Assembly (NCBI GenBank): GCA_014695325.1
Contig: JACJNZ010000058.1
Location: 124,001 to 188,000 of the forward strand
DNA length: 64,000 nt
DNA from: Cyanobacteria bacterium FACHB-502
GTDB taxonomy: Bacteria > Cyanobacteriota > Cyanobacteriia > Elainellales > Elainellaceae
Reading direction: 5' to 3'
The position numbers and the translations under genes are program-made. Shown one piece after another: positions 27,404 through 36,494 of this stretch. The notes beneath the pieces are model-generated. The model was not told the origin of the DNA. It searched no databases and was given only the letters and a program-made list of their open reading frames with translations. Every line of letters begins with the position of its first letter. The stretch's first letter is position 1.

Positions 27404-28009
27404 GTGACGCTTGCAGATGGAGTTCAACTTGTTTCCTTTGGAATTCTGGCGTTCCTGATGATCGGGGCTGCCTTGGGGGTCGTGCTGCTGCAAAACATCG
27501 TATACTCGGCTTTTCTGCTGGGTCTGGTGTTTATCAGCATTTCGGGCTTCTACATTCTCCTGAATGCAGGATTTGTCGCAGCAGCGCAGGTCTTGATTTA
27601 CGTGGGAGCCGTCAACGTGCTGATTTTGTTCGGAATTATGCTGGTGAACAAGCGACAGCCGTTTAGCCCATTGAAAAATGCCTGGGTTGGTCAGGCGTCA
27701 ACGGCAACCGTTTGTCTCGGTCTGTTTGCACTACTGAGCACGATGATCCTGGCAACGCCGTGGGCAATTTCAACTGCGGTTCCGGCAGGCGAACAAGCGA
27801 TCATTGTGATCGGCAAGCACTTTTTTAGCGACTACCTGCTGCCGTTTGAGCTGGCATCAATTCTGCTGCTAATGGCACTAATTGGGGCGATCGTCCTGGC
27901 ACGTCGGGATTACTTGCCCGATACGCTGGCGGCACAGGATAGCAGTCAACAGCCTTCGCTTACTTTGCCAGAGCGCCCCCGCGAGCTCATTCCGGGCAGT
28001 AATAAGTAA
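27404..28009 (+). CDS. ndhG: NAD(P)H-quinone oxidoreductase subunit 6 (NdhG)
   Basis: 201 residues, five membrane helices, NuoJ homologue of the membrane arm. The conserved [31 protein letters not shown] motif, with a pi-bulge helix, is present, and the last helix ends in [16 protein letters not shown]. The start is GTG 27404. The hydrophilic C-terminal tail ([17 protein letters not shown]) is a cyanobacterial feature. Confidence 0.97.
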   Translation: MTLADGVQLVSFGILAFLMIGAALGVVLLQNIVYSAFLLGLVFISISGFYILLNAGFVAAAQVLIYVGAVNVLILFGIMLVNKRQPFSPLKNAWVGQASTATVCLGLFALLSTMILATPWAISTAVPAGEQAIIVIGKHFFSDYLLPFELASILLLMALIGAIVLARRDYLPDTLAAQDSSQQPSLTLPERPRELIPGSNK

Positions 28010-28080
28010 GCGTAAGCGCAGTATTCCTCTCTTCCTTTTTATCCTCTCTGTCTGAACGATCGCTTATTTTTTCAACTCCT

Positions 28081-28386
28081 ATGCAACTGCAATACTTTCT
28101 TCTTCTCGCAGCCGCTCTGTTCTGCATTGGTGTTTATGGTTTGGTGACGAGCCGCAACGCAATTCGCGTGCTGATGTCGATCGAGCTAATGCTGAATGCG
28201 GTCAACCTGAACATGATGTCATTCTCAAACTACCTCGATCCTCAGGTAATTCGGGGACAGGTGTTCACTGTGTTTATCATTGCGATCGCAGCAGCAGAAG
28301 CGGCGGTGGGTTTGGCGATCGTGCTGTCTATCTATCGCAACCGCGGTACAGTGGATATGGAGCAATTTAATTTGCTCAAGTGGTAG
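28081..28386 (+). CDS. ndhE: NAD(P)H-quinone oxidoreductase subunit 4L (NdhE)
   Basis: 101 residues, three membrane helices, NuoK homologue. The conserved Glu residues of the proton path are in [15 protein letters not shown] and in [21 protein letters not shown]. It ends 21 bases before the nadK start, so it is almost certainly co-transcribed with it. Confidence 0.98.
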   Translation: MQLQYFLLLAAALFCIGVYGLVTSRNAIRVLMSIELMLNAVNLNMMSFSNYLDPQVIRGQVFTVFIIAIAAAEAAVGLAIVLSIYRNRGTVDMEQFNLLKW

Positions 28387-28407
28387 CCGATCGAGAATAG
28401 TAAACGA

Positions 28408-29328
28408 TTGCAACTCAAGCAAGTTATTGTCGCCTACAAAGCCGGGGATGCTCTGAGCCAACGCACCGCCGAAAAGTGTGCCGATCAGCTTGAGCAACGC
28501 GGCTGTTATGTTCTAATTGGACCGAGCGGCCCCAAAGATAATCCCTATCCCGTTTTTCTTGCGTCGGTGCAGCAGCCAATCGATCTAGCGGTTGTCCTGG
28601 GCGGTGACGGTACAGCTCTCGCAGCCGCAAGGCATCTTGCCCCAGGTAGTATTCCGATTCTGGCAATCAACATCGGCGGTCATCTGGGCTTTTTAACGGA
28701 GTCGGCGGAGGAGCTTCAGCAGTCTGAGAAGATTTGGGACAGGCTGGCAGGCGATCGGTTCGCGGTGCAGCGACGCATGATGCTTCAGGCAATGGTGTTT
28801 GAAGGCAATCGTACTAACTTGGAACCGATGAGCGACCGCTATTTGGCTCTCAACGAGATGTGCGTCAAGCCTGCTTCTGCCGATCGCATGATTACTTCGT
28901 TTCTTGAAGTAGAAATCGACGGCGAGGTGGTCGATCAGTATCAGGGAGACGGCTTACTAGTGGCAACTCCCACTGGGTCGACCTGCTATACCTTGGCGGC
29001 TGCAGGTCCGATCGTTCATCCCGGTATGGAAGCGATGATTATCACGCCGATTTGTCCGCTGAGTTTGTCGAGCCGACCGATCGTGCTGCCGCCAGGTTCT
29101 GTCATTAGCATCTGGCCCCTGGCAGATCGCGACTTGAATACAAAGCTATGGATGGATGGAGTTCTAGCAACAGCAATTTGGCCTGGTCAGCGCGTAGACA
29201 TCCGTATGGCAGACCGCCCGGCTCATTTTATTATCCTGCGTGACAACTATTCCTACTACCAGACGCTCCGGGAAAAGCTGCAATGGGCAGGGGCGATCGT
29301 GCGTCACAGCAATAATCATCGGAATTAG
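28408..29328 (+). CDS. nadK: NAD kinase
   Basis: 306 residues. It phosphorylates NAD to NADP with ATP or polyphosphate. Signatures are LGGDGTALAAARHL (GGDG), INIGGHLGFLTE, and a DGLLVATPTGSTCYTLAAAGPIVHP block with NE at LNEMCVK. The start is TTG 28408 (MQLKQVIVAYKAGD); I see no better ATG or GTG, and the N-terminus matches other cyanobacterial NAD kinases that begin at this position. Location at the end of the ndh operon ties NADP supply to NDH-1 electron flow. Confidence 0.95.
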   Translation: MQLKQVIVAYKAGDALSQRTAEKCADQLEQRGCYVLIGPSGPKDNPYPVFLASVQQPIDLAVVLGGDGTALAAARHLAPGSIPILAINIGGHLGFLTESAEELQQSEKIWDRLAGDRFAVQRRMMLQAMVFEGNRTNLEPMSDRYLALNEMCVKPASADRMITSFLEVEIDGEVVDQYQGDGLLVATPTGSTCYTLAAAGPIVHPGMEAMIITPICPLSLSSRPIVLPPGSVISIWPLADRDLNTKLWMDGVLATAIWPGQRVDIRMADRPAHFIILRDNYSYYQTLREKLQWAGAIVRHSNNHRN

Positions 29329-29517
29329 GTGCTTTCGCACAAAAGCGTAAGCCCAAATTAGAACATGAGCATGGTTTGAATTTAGCGATCGATTGACTGC
29401 TCTGAGCGGTCGGGTGCTGTGCAATCTTGCTTCCTGGAATCACTTCTTTGTGAAAGCAGGACTTGAACATCTCATGAGCCTATGCTAAAGTATTGAGGTT
29501 TGCTTGACACAAGGCAA

Positions 29518-29589
29518 GGGTCGCTAGCTCAGCGGTAGAGCACTCGGCTTTTAACCGATTGGTCCTGGGTTCGAATCCCAGGCGACCCA
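29518..29589 (+). tRNA. tRNA-Lys (anticodon UUU)
   Basis: 72 bases that fold into a clover leaf. The acceptor stem GGGTCGC pairs with GCGACCC with discriminator A at 29589. The anticodon loop CTTTTAA has anticodon TTT, the T arm is CTGGG-TTCGAAT-CCCAG, and the D arm is present. CCA is not encoded. Confidence 0.97.
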
Positions 29590-29696
29590 TAAAATTTCTG
29601 CAGTCCCTGCTTTTGTAGAGTTCGCTAGCTTGTAGCGTAACTCCGGTGCGAATTCAAGTATCTAGCTTCGCATCCATCTTTTGCAGCGTAGAACTC

Positions 29697-29723
29697 AAAA
29701 AAAAGGCTTAGCCGCGCCAAGCC
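29697..29723 (-). terminator. Rho-independent terminator of the amine oxidase gene
   Basis: On the minus strand GGCTT pairs with AAGCC (29719-29723 with 29705-29709) around a GC-rich 9-base loop that extends the stem partially, followed by eight T residues (29697-29704). It lies 43 bases after the stop of the amine oxidase gene. Confidence 0.75.
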
Positions 29724-29765
29724 CCCATGTCTGATGCAAAGTCAAATTGAGACAAGCAAGCGGGA

Positions 29766-31403
29766 TTAGACGATCGCGCCTAAGCTTTGTAAAATTCCTT
29801 TTGCTGCCCGTTGTGCGGTTTCGCAGGCACCGTTCATGTAGCCTTGAGAACCGACTGAGCAATGTTCTCCGGCGAACCAAAGATTGCCGACTCGCTCTCC
29901 TTCTACGCCGCTAAATTTTGTCCACTGTCCCGGCAGATAGCAGGAGTAGGAGCCAAGCGCATAGGGTTCTTGAGACCAGACTGCTCGAACTGCCTTACCA
30001 CGCTGAACCTGCGAGATCCCAGGGAAAATGCGATCGAGCGAGTCCACCACGGCTTGAGCCTGATCTTCCGGGTTCCCTTCTCCAAGCTTTAAGCCTTGCT
30101 GCCCCCCTCGTAAATCGGTAAGCCATCCATTGGGTCCTGGCGAATAGCGGGCACTTTCCCAGGTATTCTGAAACGCTTGATCGGTGTAAACGCTGATCGT
30201 GCTGGCATATTGTGTGCGCCAAATCCGCTCTTGCATTGGTAGGGATAGCTTTGCCCCAGACCCATATCCCAACTGATCGATCGCCTGTCGCTTCAATGGA
30301 GGAAGATCGATCGCCAGATCTACCTCGCGCAGCACCGTAAATGGAATCGCAAACAAAATGTGCTCATAAATGCGCTCCTGACTAGCATTGCCCTGCCGCA
30401 AGCTGACGAAATAGCGTCCTGCCGGGGTCATTCGCACCGATTCCAGAAAGACTCCGGTTTCAATCGCGGCATTGAGGCGATCGGCTAGCCGTTTGGGAAT
30501 CAAATCATTGCCGCCAATGACGTGCCAGCGTTCGTCGCTTACTCCGTAGGTATTCCATTCGCCGGTATCTGCGCCGATCAAAAACAGCATATTGAGGCAG
30601 GTTTGAGACTCAGCATCCCTGGCAAACTCGGTGATGTAAGCGACCCTTACCAGTTCGTTAATTAAAGGAGTTGTCGGAGCCGCTGCTAAATACTCTGCCA
30701 GGGACAGGCGATCGAGCTGGATGGCTCTTGGGCTGGGATTGTGATACGTGATATCGCAATTGCCTAGCTTCTTCAAATCTTGAGCAATGTGCTGCGCTAG
30801 AGGTTTAAACTCTTCGATTACCTGCGATCGGCGAATCTTTTGTCCCTGAAAGTACAGCACTTCCGGCTCCAATCCGGTATCAGCAGCGTGCAGATCTGCC
30901 ATTCTCAGACCCAGTTCTGCCGCCAGTGATCGGACGCAGGTATGGCGCGAATCGATAAACTCTCCGCCCAACTCCACTACACCCGGATAACCGGGCTGCT
31001 GCGACAGACTTTTTAAGCGTCCACCAATTCGATCGCTTGCCTCAACGATATCTACCGCAACGCCTGCCTGTTTCAGCCGATAGGCGGCGGTAAGTCCGGC
31101 AATTCCCGCTCCCACAATCAGGGCTTTCGCGCTCCGCTCCTTAAAGCTAATTGGAGAATTTCTGCCCCCTGCTTGAAACTGTCGGCGCAGATCGATCGCT
31201 CCAGGCTGGATTGAGCTTATTGCTCCTGTAAGCACTAATCCCCCTAAAAACTGTCTGCGGTTGCTTCGGAGTTCCCCGAGGCGGCGATCGTCTTGCGTTT
31301 GAAGCCAGCCTTCGACTTCATCGGGCGGTATCTGTGTTGTGGTTGAAATGCGGGCAGTCTGATAAGCCCGTCGTAACAATTCAATTAATCCTGTTCTCGG
31401 CAT
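29766..31403 (-). CDS. Flavin monoamine oxidase family protein
   Basis: 545 residues. After a 47-residue N-terminal extension come RRQFLGGLVLTGAI (a twin-arginine-like signal) and then the FAD-binding GAGIAGLTAAYRLKQAGVAVDIVEASDRIGGR. The C-terminal FAGEHCSVGSQGYMNGACETAQRAA is the typical MAO/LAAO substrate-flavin motif. It oxidises amines or L-amino acids to imine plus H2O2, probably after Tat export, though the N-extension makes signal processing uncertain. It is read towards a terminator at 29697. Confidence 0.93.
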   Translation of the reverse strand: MPRTGLIELLRRAYQTARISTTTQIPPDEVEGWLQTQDDRRLGELRSNRRQFLGGLVLTGAISSIQPGAIDLRRQFQAGGRNSPISFKERSAKALIVGAGIAGLTAAYRLKQAGVAVDIVEASDRIGGRLKSLSQQPGYPGVVELGGEFIDSRHTCVRSLAAELGLRMADLHAADTGLEPEVLYFQGQKIRRSQVIEEFKPLAQHIAQDLKKLGNCDITYHNPSPRAIQLDRLSLAEYLAAAPTTPLINELVRVAYITEFARDAESQTCLNMLFLIGADTGEWNTYGVSDERWHVIGGNDLIPKRLADRLNAAIETGVFLESVRMTPAGRYFVSLRQGNASQERIYEHILFAIPFTVLREVDLAIDLPPLKRQAIDQLGYGSGAKLSLPMQERIWRTQYASTISVYTDQAFQNTWESARYSPGPNGWLTDLRGGQQGLKLGEGNPEDQAQAVVDSLDRIFPGISQVQRGKAVRAVWSQEPYALGSYSCYLPGQWTKFSGVEGERVGNLWFAGEHCSVGSQGYMNGACETAQRAAKGILQSLGAIV

Positions 31404-31640
31404 ACAAGTTTATAGAACTCAGTAAGTCGGCATGGGAAAAACAGCAACCCGTGGGAATCGACCGCACTCCAAGTTTTGATTCGATTCTGATTAACAAGTG
31501 ACGCTGATGCCTCGAGGTCTGAGGGCTTGTCATTTGGTTAACAATGGGGTGAATTGGCTCGCTGAGTTTCCCGGCTCAATCTCCCTTGATCAATGAAAAA
31601 ATCGAGCTATCCTGGAGGTTCGATCGAGCGGAGTGAGTGC

Positions 31641-31907
31641 ATGCCTTGGTTTGTCAAAATTGAAAAAGGTGTCGTTGACAAGTCTACCTTTGACCAATTT
31701 GTTCCGGCACACAAAGCCTATGTCCGGACGTTAATTAACCAGGGGCATCAAGCAAAAACAGGCTATTGGGGTGATTTGGGGGGCGGCATGATGCTGTTTC
31801 AGGCAGCCAGTTTAGAGGAAGCTAAGGCGATCGTCGCTCAAGATCCGCTGATTCAAAACGGCTGCGTTGATTACCAGATTCATGAATGGCGCATCGTCGT
31901 CGAGTAG
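31641..31907 (+). CDS. YciI-like protein
   Basis: 88 residues from ATG 31641 with GGAG at 31630-31633. It shows the YciI/DGPF ferredoxin-like fold pattern: MPWFVKIEKGVVDKSTFDQFVPAHKAYVRTLINQGHQAKTGYWGD, then LFQAASLEEAKAIVAQDPLIQNGCVDYQIHEW. The His/Asp pair of YciI is only partly recognisable; function unknown. Confidence 0.8.
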   Translation: MPWFVKIEKGVVDKSTFDQFVPAHKAYVRTLINQGHQAKTGYWGDLGGGMMLFQAASLEEAKAIVAQDPLIQNGCVDYQIHEWRIVVE

Positions 31908-32001
31908 CAGTACCCCATCGCAAACCCCAAAAGCCTTTTTCAGGCAGGCTTCACCCCTGGTCAAACTAGAGCATTCTATAGAAAAGTACAGATAGATAAA
32001 G

Positions 32002-32469
32002 ATGAGTGATAGCAGTGACGGTTATAAAGTAGTTGCAGACAATCGAGAAGCTCGGTTTCAGTACGAAATCTTAGAAACTTTTGAGGCAGGCATTGAGCTG
32101 CGCGGAACCGAGGTGAAGTCAATTCGCCAGGGCAAAGTGAACCTGAGAGACGGCTTCGCTTTGGTCCGAAATGGAGAAGTCTGGCTGCACAACGTTCACA
32201 TTTCACCGCACGAAACCACGAACCAGGTGTACAACCATGACCCTCGCCGAACGCGCAGGCTCTTGCTTCACGCTGAGGAAATTCGCCGGCTGATTGGACA
32301 GGTCGAACAAAAGGGACTGACGCTGGTACCGCTCAAGATGCACCTGAAGCGCGGCTGGATTAAGCTTTCCCTGGGTCTGGCACGAGGCAAGAAACTGCAC
32401 GACAAGCGGGAGGATCTGAAGCGTAAGCAGGCGAAACGCGAGATCGAGCGGGTAATCAAAAATTACTAG
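32002..32469 (+). CDS. smpB: SsrA-binding protein
   Basis: 155 residues. SmpB binds tmRNA and delivers it to stalled ribosomes for trans-translation. Hallmarks are [40 protein letters not shown], an [21 protein letters not shown] segment and the C-terminal basic helix [20 protein letters not shown]. The tmRNA gene itself is not seen in the window. Confidence 0.97.
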   Translation: MSDSSDGYKVVADNREARFQYEILETFEAGIELRGTEVKSIRQGKVNLRDGFALVRNGEVWLHNVHISPHETTNQVYNHDPRRTRRLLLHAEEIRRLIGQVEQKGLTLVPLKMHLKRGWIKLSLGLARGKKLHDKREDLKRKQAKREIERVIKNY

Positions 32470-32568
32470 ACTGGCGGGGAGAGGGGTGGCGATTTCTCTC
32501 TGGGAAACGGCGGAACGATCGCACCTCAGGCTTCTTGCAAAGGCAAAAAAATAAAGTGTTAAGAAATT

Positions 32569-32598
32569 TTGCAGTAATTGCTCCGCCTGTGTTAACAT
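32569..32598 (+). promoter_or_regulatory. Predicted sigma-70-type promoter of the small-RNA candidate
   Basis: TTGCAG (32569-32574) and TAACAT (32593-32598) are separated by 18 bases, close to the TTGACA/TATAAT consensus. A transcript would begin near 32605-32607, ahead of the nested hairpins. It is a sequence match only. Confidence 0.45.
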
Positions 32599-32604
32599 TA
32601 CTTC

Positions 32605-32741
32605 ACAACGCGACCCTGGGGCATCCAGAAGCGGTTCAGAGCTTGGGGTTTATCTGAACTCTAGTATCAGGATGTGCCGTAGGTATCGGGTTATCTCCTC
32701 CCAACACAGCGAGTTTGCCAGCCAAGGGGCTGGCATTTATT
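32605..32741 (+). ncRNA. Candidate structured non-coding RNA, possibly 6S-like
   Basis: About 135 bases downstream of smpB that can fold into one long interrupted hairpin: GACCC (32612-32616) with GGGTT (32688-32692), GGCATCC (32620-32626) with GGATG-T-GCC (32670-32678, one bulge), and GTTCAGA (32634-32640) with TCTGAAC (32653-32659) around a 12-base loop. It ends in a strong terminator. A further 7-bp match CTGTGTT/AACACAG at 32587/32703 lies partly upstream of the predicted start. The coaxial stem with internal loops is like bacterial 6S RNA, but I cannot confirm the family from memory. Confidence 0.5.
32717..32741 (+). terminator. Rho-independent terminator
   Basis: GCCAGCC (32717-32723) and GGCTGGC (32728-32734) form a perfect 7-bp stem with the loop AAGG, followed by ATTTATTT. 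It ends the candidate RNA, and could also end the smpB transcript. Confidence 0.75.
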
Positions 32742-33167
32742 TAAATCTTGCTCTTGCCGAATGCCATGATAGAAAGAGCTATTCAGCCAACAGGAATAAA
32801 TTTGCAGTGAATTCTTTTTTTACGATCGTCGCTGTTCCGTCTGCGTGATAACTTAGTGAATGGCTGTAGGAAAGCCGCTTTGCCCAATCTCCTGCTTATT
32901 TAAGATGCTCTTTTATTCAGCAATGTAAAAGTTGTGGTCAATTCGGTCATTTGAAGGATAAACTTTTAGGCTGAAATTAGGATATCGAGCAGGATATTTT
33001 GCCGATTATATTGTTAGCATTTATAGGTACATTAATTAGACGCTGGCTAGGTTTGGGTGGAGGGTCAGTTTGTTTCTAGCAGGACGTTGCAAACGTTTAT
33101 CGCCTCCCATCAGCAGTGGAAGTAAGGGTTTTTAAATTGTTTTGTTTTTGAGCCTTCGGAGGGTTTC
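32742..33167. other. Leader region of the RRM protein gene
   Basis: About 425 bases from the terminator to the RNA-binding protein start. It has no open frame of note. Cyanobacterial rbp genes often have long, cold-responsive leaders, so a long 5' UTR is plausible; I see no specific motif. Confidence 0.4.
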
Positions 33168-33614
33168 ATGTCAATTCGGCTATATGTGGGCAATCTGTCC
33201 AAAGAGTTGGAGCGTCAGGAGTTAGAAGCCGTTTTTGCTGAGTTCGACGACTCTGTTTCAACCAAGGTGATTACCGATCGCAAAACGGGTAAATGCCGTG
33301 GCTTCGGTTTTGTCACGGTGAAGAGCGAAGAACAGGCAGATGAAGTGATTGAAAAATTTAACGGTTATCTGTTGAAGGATAGCCCCATTAAGATCGAGCG
33401 GGCGCAGCCTCGTACCAAAGGCAAAGAAGAGACCGCAGAGCAGGCTCCGCAGGGCAATCCACCCAGCAATCGTCGGAGTGGTGGCAGCAAAGGCAACAAT
33501 AAGTCTCGCAAAGTGACTTCAACCGAACCGGAAGCAGTTCAGCCCGATCCGCGTTGGGCGCAAGACCTGGAAAAGCTCAAGCAGCTTTTGGCAGCTCAAG
33601 CCGCAAATCCCTAG
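33168..33614 (+). CDS. RRM-type RNA-binding protein
   Basis: 148 residues. One RNA recognition motif spans about 1-82, with RNP2 LYVGNL and RNP1 KCRGFGFV; the aromatic residues that stack on RNA are in place. The C-terminal tail (about 85-148) is longer than the usual Gly-rich tail of cyanobacterial Rbp proteins and contains NNKSRKVTSTEPEAVQPDPRWAQDLEKLKQLLA. GGAGG precedes the ATG. Cyanobacterial Rbps are often cold-induced and target photosynthesis mRNAs to thylakoids. Confidence 0.94.
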   Translation: MSIRLYVGNLSKELERQELEAVFAEFDDSVSTKVITDRKTGKCRGFGFVTVKSEEQADEVIEKFNGYLLKDSPIKIERAQPRTKGKEETAEQAPQGNPPSNRRSGGSKGNNKSRKVTSTEPEAVQPDPRWAQDLEKLKQLLAAQAANP

Positions 33615-33840
33615 TCTGCCAATCGTTTGCTAAACTCAAGGCTTTTTGATCGATCGCAATGACCATCAGAAGCCATTGTTCTGATCGAGCGGTTGCCTTC
33701 CTGAGTTCGGAGATACAAACCCTTAAAGGAACGTGCCAACTCAATCAAACAAAATCGTTGCCTGTGGCATACGGGGTACAGATATCTCGGTTGCGACAGG
33801 CAATTTGTTTGGCAATTTTCGCCAGGATGTCCAGCAAAAC

Positions 33841-36174
33841 TTAGGGAGAAATCGGCTCTTTTGCAGCAAGCAGCATGATCATTTGCAGCAGTTGCTCTGG
33901 CATAATTGGGTCGTGCAGCAGGTCATTTGCGCCGATCGCCTGCCATGCCTCTCGCTCTTCTATCTCTGGTGCAAGCGCAACAATTTTAATTTGTTTGGTG
34001 ACAGGATTACGGCGAAGTGCGTGAATCAGGGTCTCTCCTTTGATGTCTGGCAGATCAACGTCGGCAATGATCGCAAAGGGACGCATTACTTCAATTTGAC
34101 GCACTGCCGTTGCCCCTTCTAGCATCCAGACGAGCTGGTAGCCTGCTGCGGTCAGGCTGTCGCAAATCACTTCCGCAATTTCTTCTCGATGCTCAATCAG
34201 AATAATCTTGCCTTTTGGCGGATCGATCAGGCTGCGAGTTTCGATCGGGGAACTGGCATCGATCGATCGGAGAATGGGTAAGCGAACGGTAAAGACTGAC
34301 CCTACTCCGGCAGTCGATTCAACGGTGACCGAGCCTCCGTGAAGCTCCACAAGCTGCTTGGTGAGTGCTAAGCCTAAGCCCGTTCCCTGATACTGCCGAC
34401 TATAGCCGCGATCGAGCTGATGAAACTTCTGAAAAAGCTGCGGAATCAGATGTTCAGGGATGCCAATGCCCGTATCTTGAACTTGAAGCATCACGAAATC
34501 TTTTTCTGTAAACACCCGCAGCGTCACCCGACCGCCTGCCAGGGTAAATTTGACCGCATTGCTGAGTAGATTATGAAGAATCTGACGCACCCGCTGCGGG
34601 TCGGCAATCAGTCGATCGCTTTGTGGGGACAGATGCAAATCAAGCTCAAACTCAACCTGATGCAAAGCCGCGTAACTTTCTAGCATTTTCAGCACCTGCC
34701 GCACTAGATGAGACAGCGAAACCTCCCGCAGGTTGAGAGCCATTCTGCCTGCTTCGACTTGGGATACAGCGAGAATGTCTTCAATCTGGTTGAGAAGCCG
34801 CTCACCACTGTCGTGAATCATCTGAAGAAAATGCTGTTGGCGGTTGTCAAGCACATGGGCGGACCAGCGTTGTAAAGTTCTTGACATTCCGATAATGCAG
34901 GCGAGGGGGGTACGAAGTTCGTGGCTCACGGCTGCCAAAAACTCACTTTTTGCCTGGTTTGCCGCCTGCGCTGCCAGCATTGCGTCTTCAAGTGCCTGGG
35001 TTCGCTCAATCACGCGCTGTTCCAGAGTGTGTTTTTGCTGCTGAAGTTCGCTGTAAAGCTGGGCTTGATGAATGGCGATCGCCAAATGCTCGGCAATGTG
35101 CTGCAAAAATCGCTGTTCCCGGTCTTCCCAGCAGTAGGGCTGGGTGCAATTGTGAGCGATCAGGAGTCCCCAGAGGCGATTGTTTACCCAGATCGGAGCC
35201 ACAAGCTTTGCCTGCACCTGGGCACGCTGCAAAAATTCCAGCAGGCAGGGAACTGATGTTGCATATCGCACGGTAACATCTTCTACTATCAGCGGAAATT
35301 GCCAGGATTCTCGGACATGTCCGCGTAGCTCATCTACAAAGCAATGAGCATCTGAAAAATGCAGCACTGAAGGAATTGTGTCACTGGCTCTTGCTTCATA
35401 AATGACTGAACCCGCCGCCTGCGAATCGATTACTCCGAAGGGGGAACTGCTCTGCATCGTCCCCTCCTGCCATAAAGCTTGTGAGAAAGATGATTCTGTT
35501 TGAGTCACACCCTCAATCTGGTAAATCACCAGGCGATCGACCCGTAGACAAGCTCGCACTTGATCGACCGCTGTTTGCAGAATGATTGGCAGCTCTAAAC
35601 TTTGCCGAATCTGGATCATGACCTGATTTAGCAGCCGTTCTTGCTCGACTTGCTGTTGTAGCGCAGGCTCACACACTGCAACTAGAGTCGAGTCCAACGG
35701 CTCCAGCAGCAAATCGAGAAGTTGACGGGTAAAGTCCGTTTGAATCTGCATATCATTGGGCTGAAGCCGCGATCGAGCTTCCATCCACTCTGGTTGCCAG
35801 TTGCGCTCAACCTGGGGCAGCAGCCCGTCTAGAAAAGCGGCAATTTTCTCAGGTTCAAAGTTAAGGCTGATTTGATAGGAAACTTCTGTGCCAGACTGCG
35901 CTCCGGTCAAAGGTTGAATGCCTGTCAGCAGCTCTGCCTGGAGCAGGGCACTAAATCCGGGAGAGGCAACTAAGCTAAAAAGTTGAGATTGTGCAAGAAG
36001 GGGGGATTGCGATCGTTGACCCGCCAGGGCTACCTCGGTTATCTCGATCGCCTCAACCTGGGCTGCAATCTGCTGAAACAATTTTCTTAATCGATCGAAC
36101 TTTGAAGCAGACCAAGCGCGGCTGAGCGTGAAAGCATCAGAAATATTGATCGTCTCGCCCATCCTCATTTCCAT
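33841..36174 (-). CDS. GAF-domain histidine kinase with degenerate receiver
   Basis: 777 residues. Domains in order: an unassigned N-terminal region (about 1-185), a phytochrome-like GAF (about 190-375), a coiled coil, HisKA with His418 (SHELRTP), HATPase_c (GTGLGLALTKQL), and a C-terminal receiver-like domain (about 650-770). In the GAF the bilin-attachment position reads SVPCLLEFL, with Cys but not the usual following His, and a second Cys lies in DAHCF. In the receiver the phospho-acceptor Asp in IADVDLP is kept, but the acidic pair is Glu-His and the KP lysine is Asp (HDP). The kinase half looks active. Start could also be ATG 36162. No cognate regulator is adjacent. Confidence 0.9.
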   Translation of the reverse strand: MEMRMGETINISDAFTLSRAWSASKFDRLRKLFQQIAAQVEAIEITEVALAGQRSQSPLLAQSQLFSLVASPGFSALLQAELLTGIQPLTGAQSGTEVSYQISLNFEPEKIAAFLDGLLPQVERNWQPEWMEARSRLQPNDMQIQTDFTRQLLDLLLEPLDSTLVAVCEPALQQQVEQERLLNQVMIQIRQSLELPIILQTAVDQVRACLRVDRLVIYQIEGVTQTESSFSQALWQEGTMQSSSPFGVIDSQAAGSVIYEARASDTIPSVLHFSDAHCFVDELRGHVRESWQFPLIVEDVTVRYATSVPCLLEFLQRAQVQAKLVAPIWVNNRLWGLLIAHNCTQPYCWEDREQRFLQHIAEHLAIAIHQAQLYSELQQQKHTLEQRVIERTQALEDAMLAAQAANQAKSEFLAAVSHELRTPLACIIGMSRTLQRWSAHVLDNRQQHFLQMIHDSGERLLNQIEDILAVSQVEAGRMALNLREVSLSHLVRQVLKMLESYAALHQVEFELDLHLSPQSDRLIADPQRVRQILHNLLSNAVKFTLAGGRVTLRVFTEKDFVMLQVQDTGIGIPEHLIPQLFQKFHQLDRGYSRQYQGTGLGLALTKQLVELHGGSVTVESTAGVGSVFTVRLPILRSIDASSPIETRSLIDPPKGKIILIEHREEIAEVICDSLTAAGYQLVWMLEGATAVRQIEVMRPFAIIADVDLPDIKGETLIHALRRNPVTKQIKIVALAPEIEEREAWQAIGANDLLHDPIMPEQLLQMIMLLAAKEPISP

Positions 36175-36494
36175 TCCTAAACGATCGGTGCTGCCGGAAT
36201 TTGGATAGCGACCGTCAGATTGAGCCGTCAGAATTGAACCGTCAAATTTCAGCCAGTGCTAGCGCTATCCTGCGAAGCGGCGCATATTCGCTGCCTTGAC
36301 TGTGGAAAGTTAGCCTTTTCAACTCTCTATAATGATGCCTGCAAATGCCTGCAATCAGCCAATCTCAATGAAAATCTTTATAGCTGCTGCCTGAAGGATA
36401 AGCATCCAACGGTAGACTGTAGTTTGACTGCGGTGAATTTAGATTTATTCTCCATTTGTTTTCTCTGCTTGTTCATTTCGCAATTCATCCTCCT
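36175..36494. other. Divergent spacer with CCGTCA and ATGCCTGCAA repeats
   Basis: Three CCGTCA(G/A)A(A)TT units lie at 36212-36224, 36225-36238 and 36239-36250 (13-14 bp period), and ATGCCTGCAA is duplicated exactly at 36335-36354. The spacer serves the divergent kinase and methyltransferase genes. No small gene is recognised. Confidence 0.5.

Noticed and set aside
28225-28666. Minus-strand frames across ndhE and nadK.
   Set aside because: They are antisense shadows of strongly supported genes and show no family pattern.
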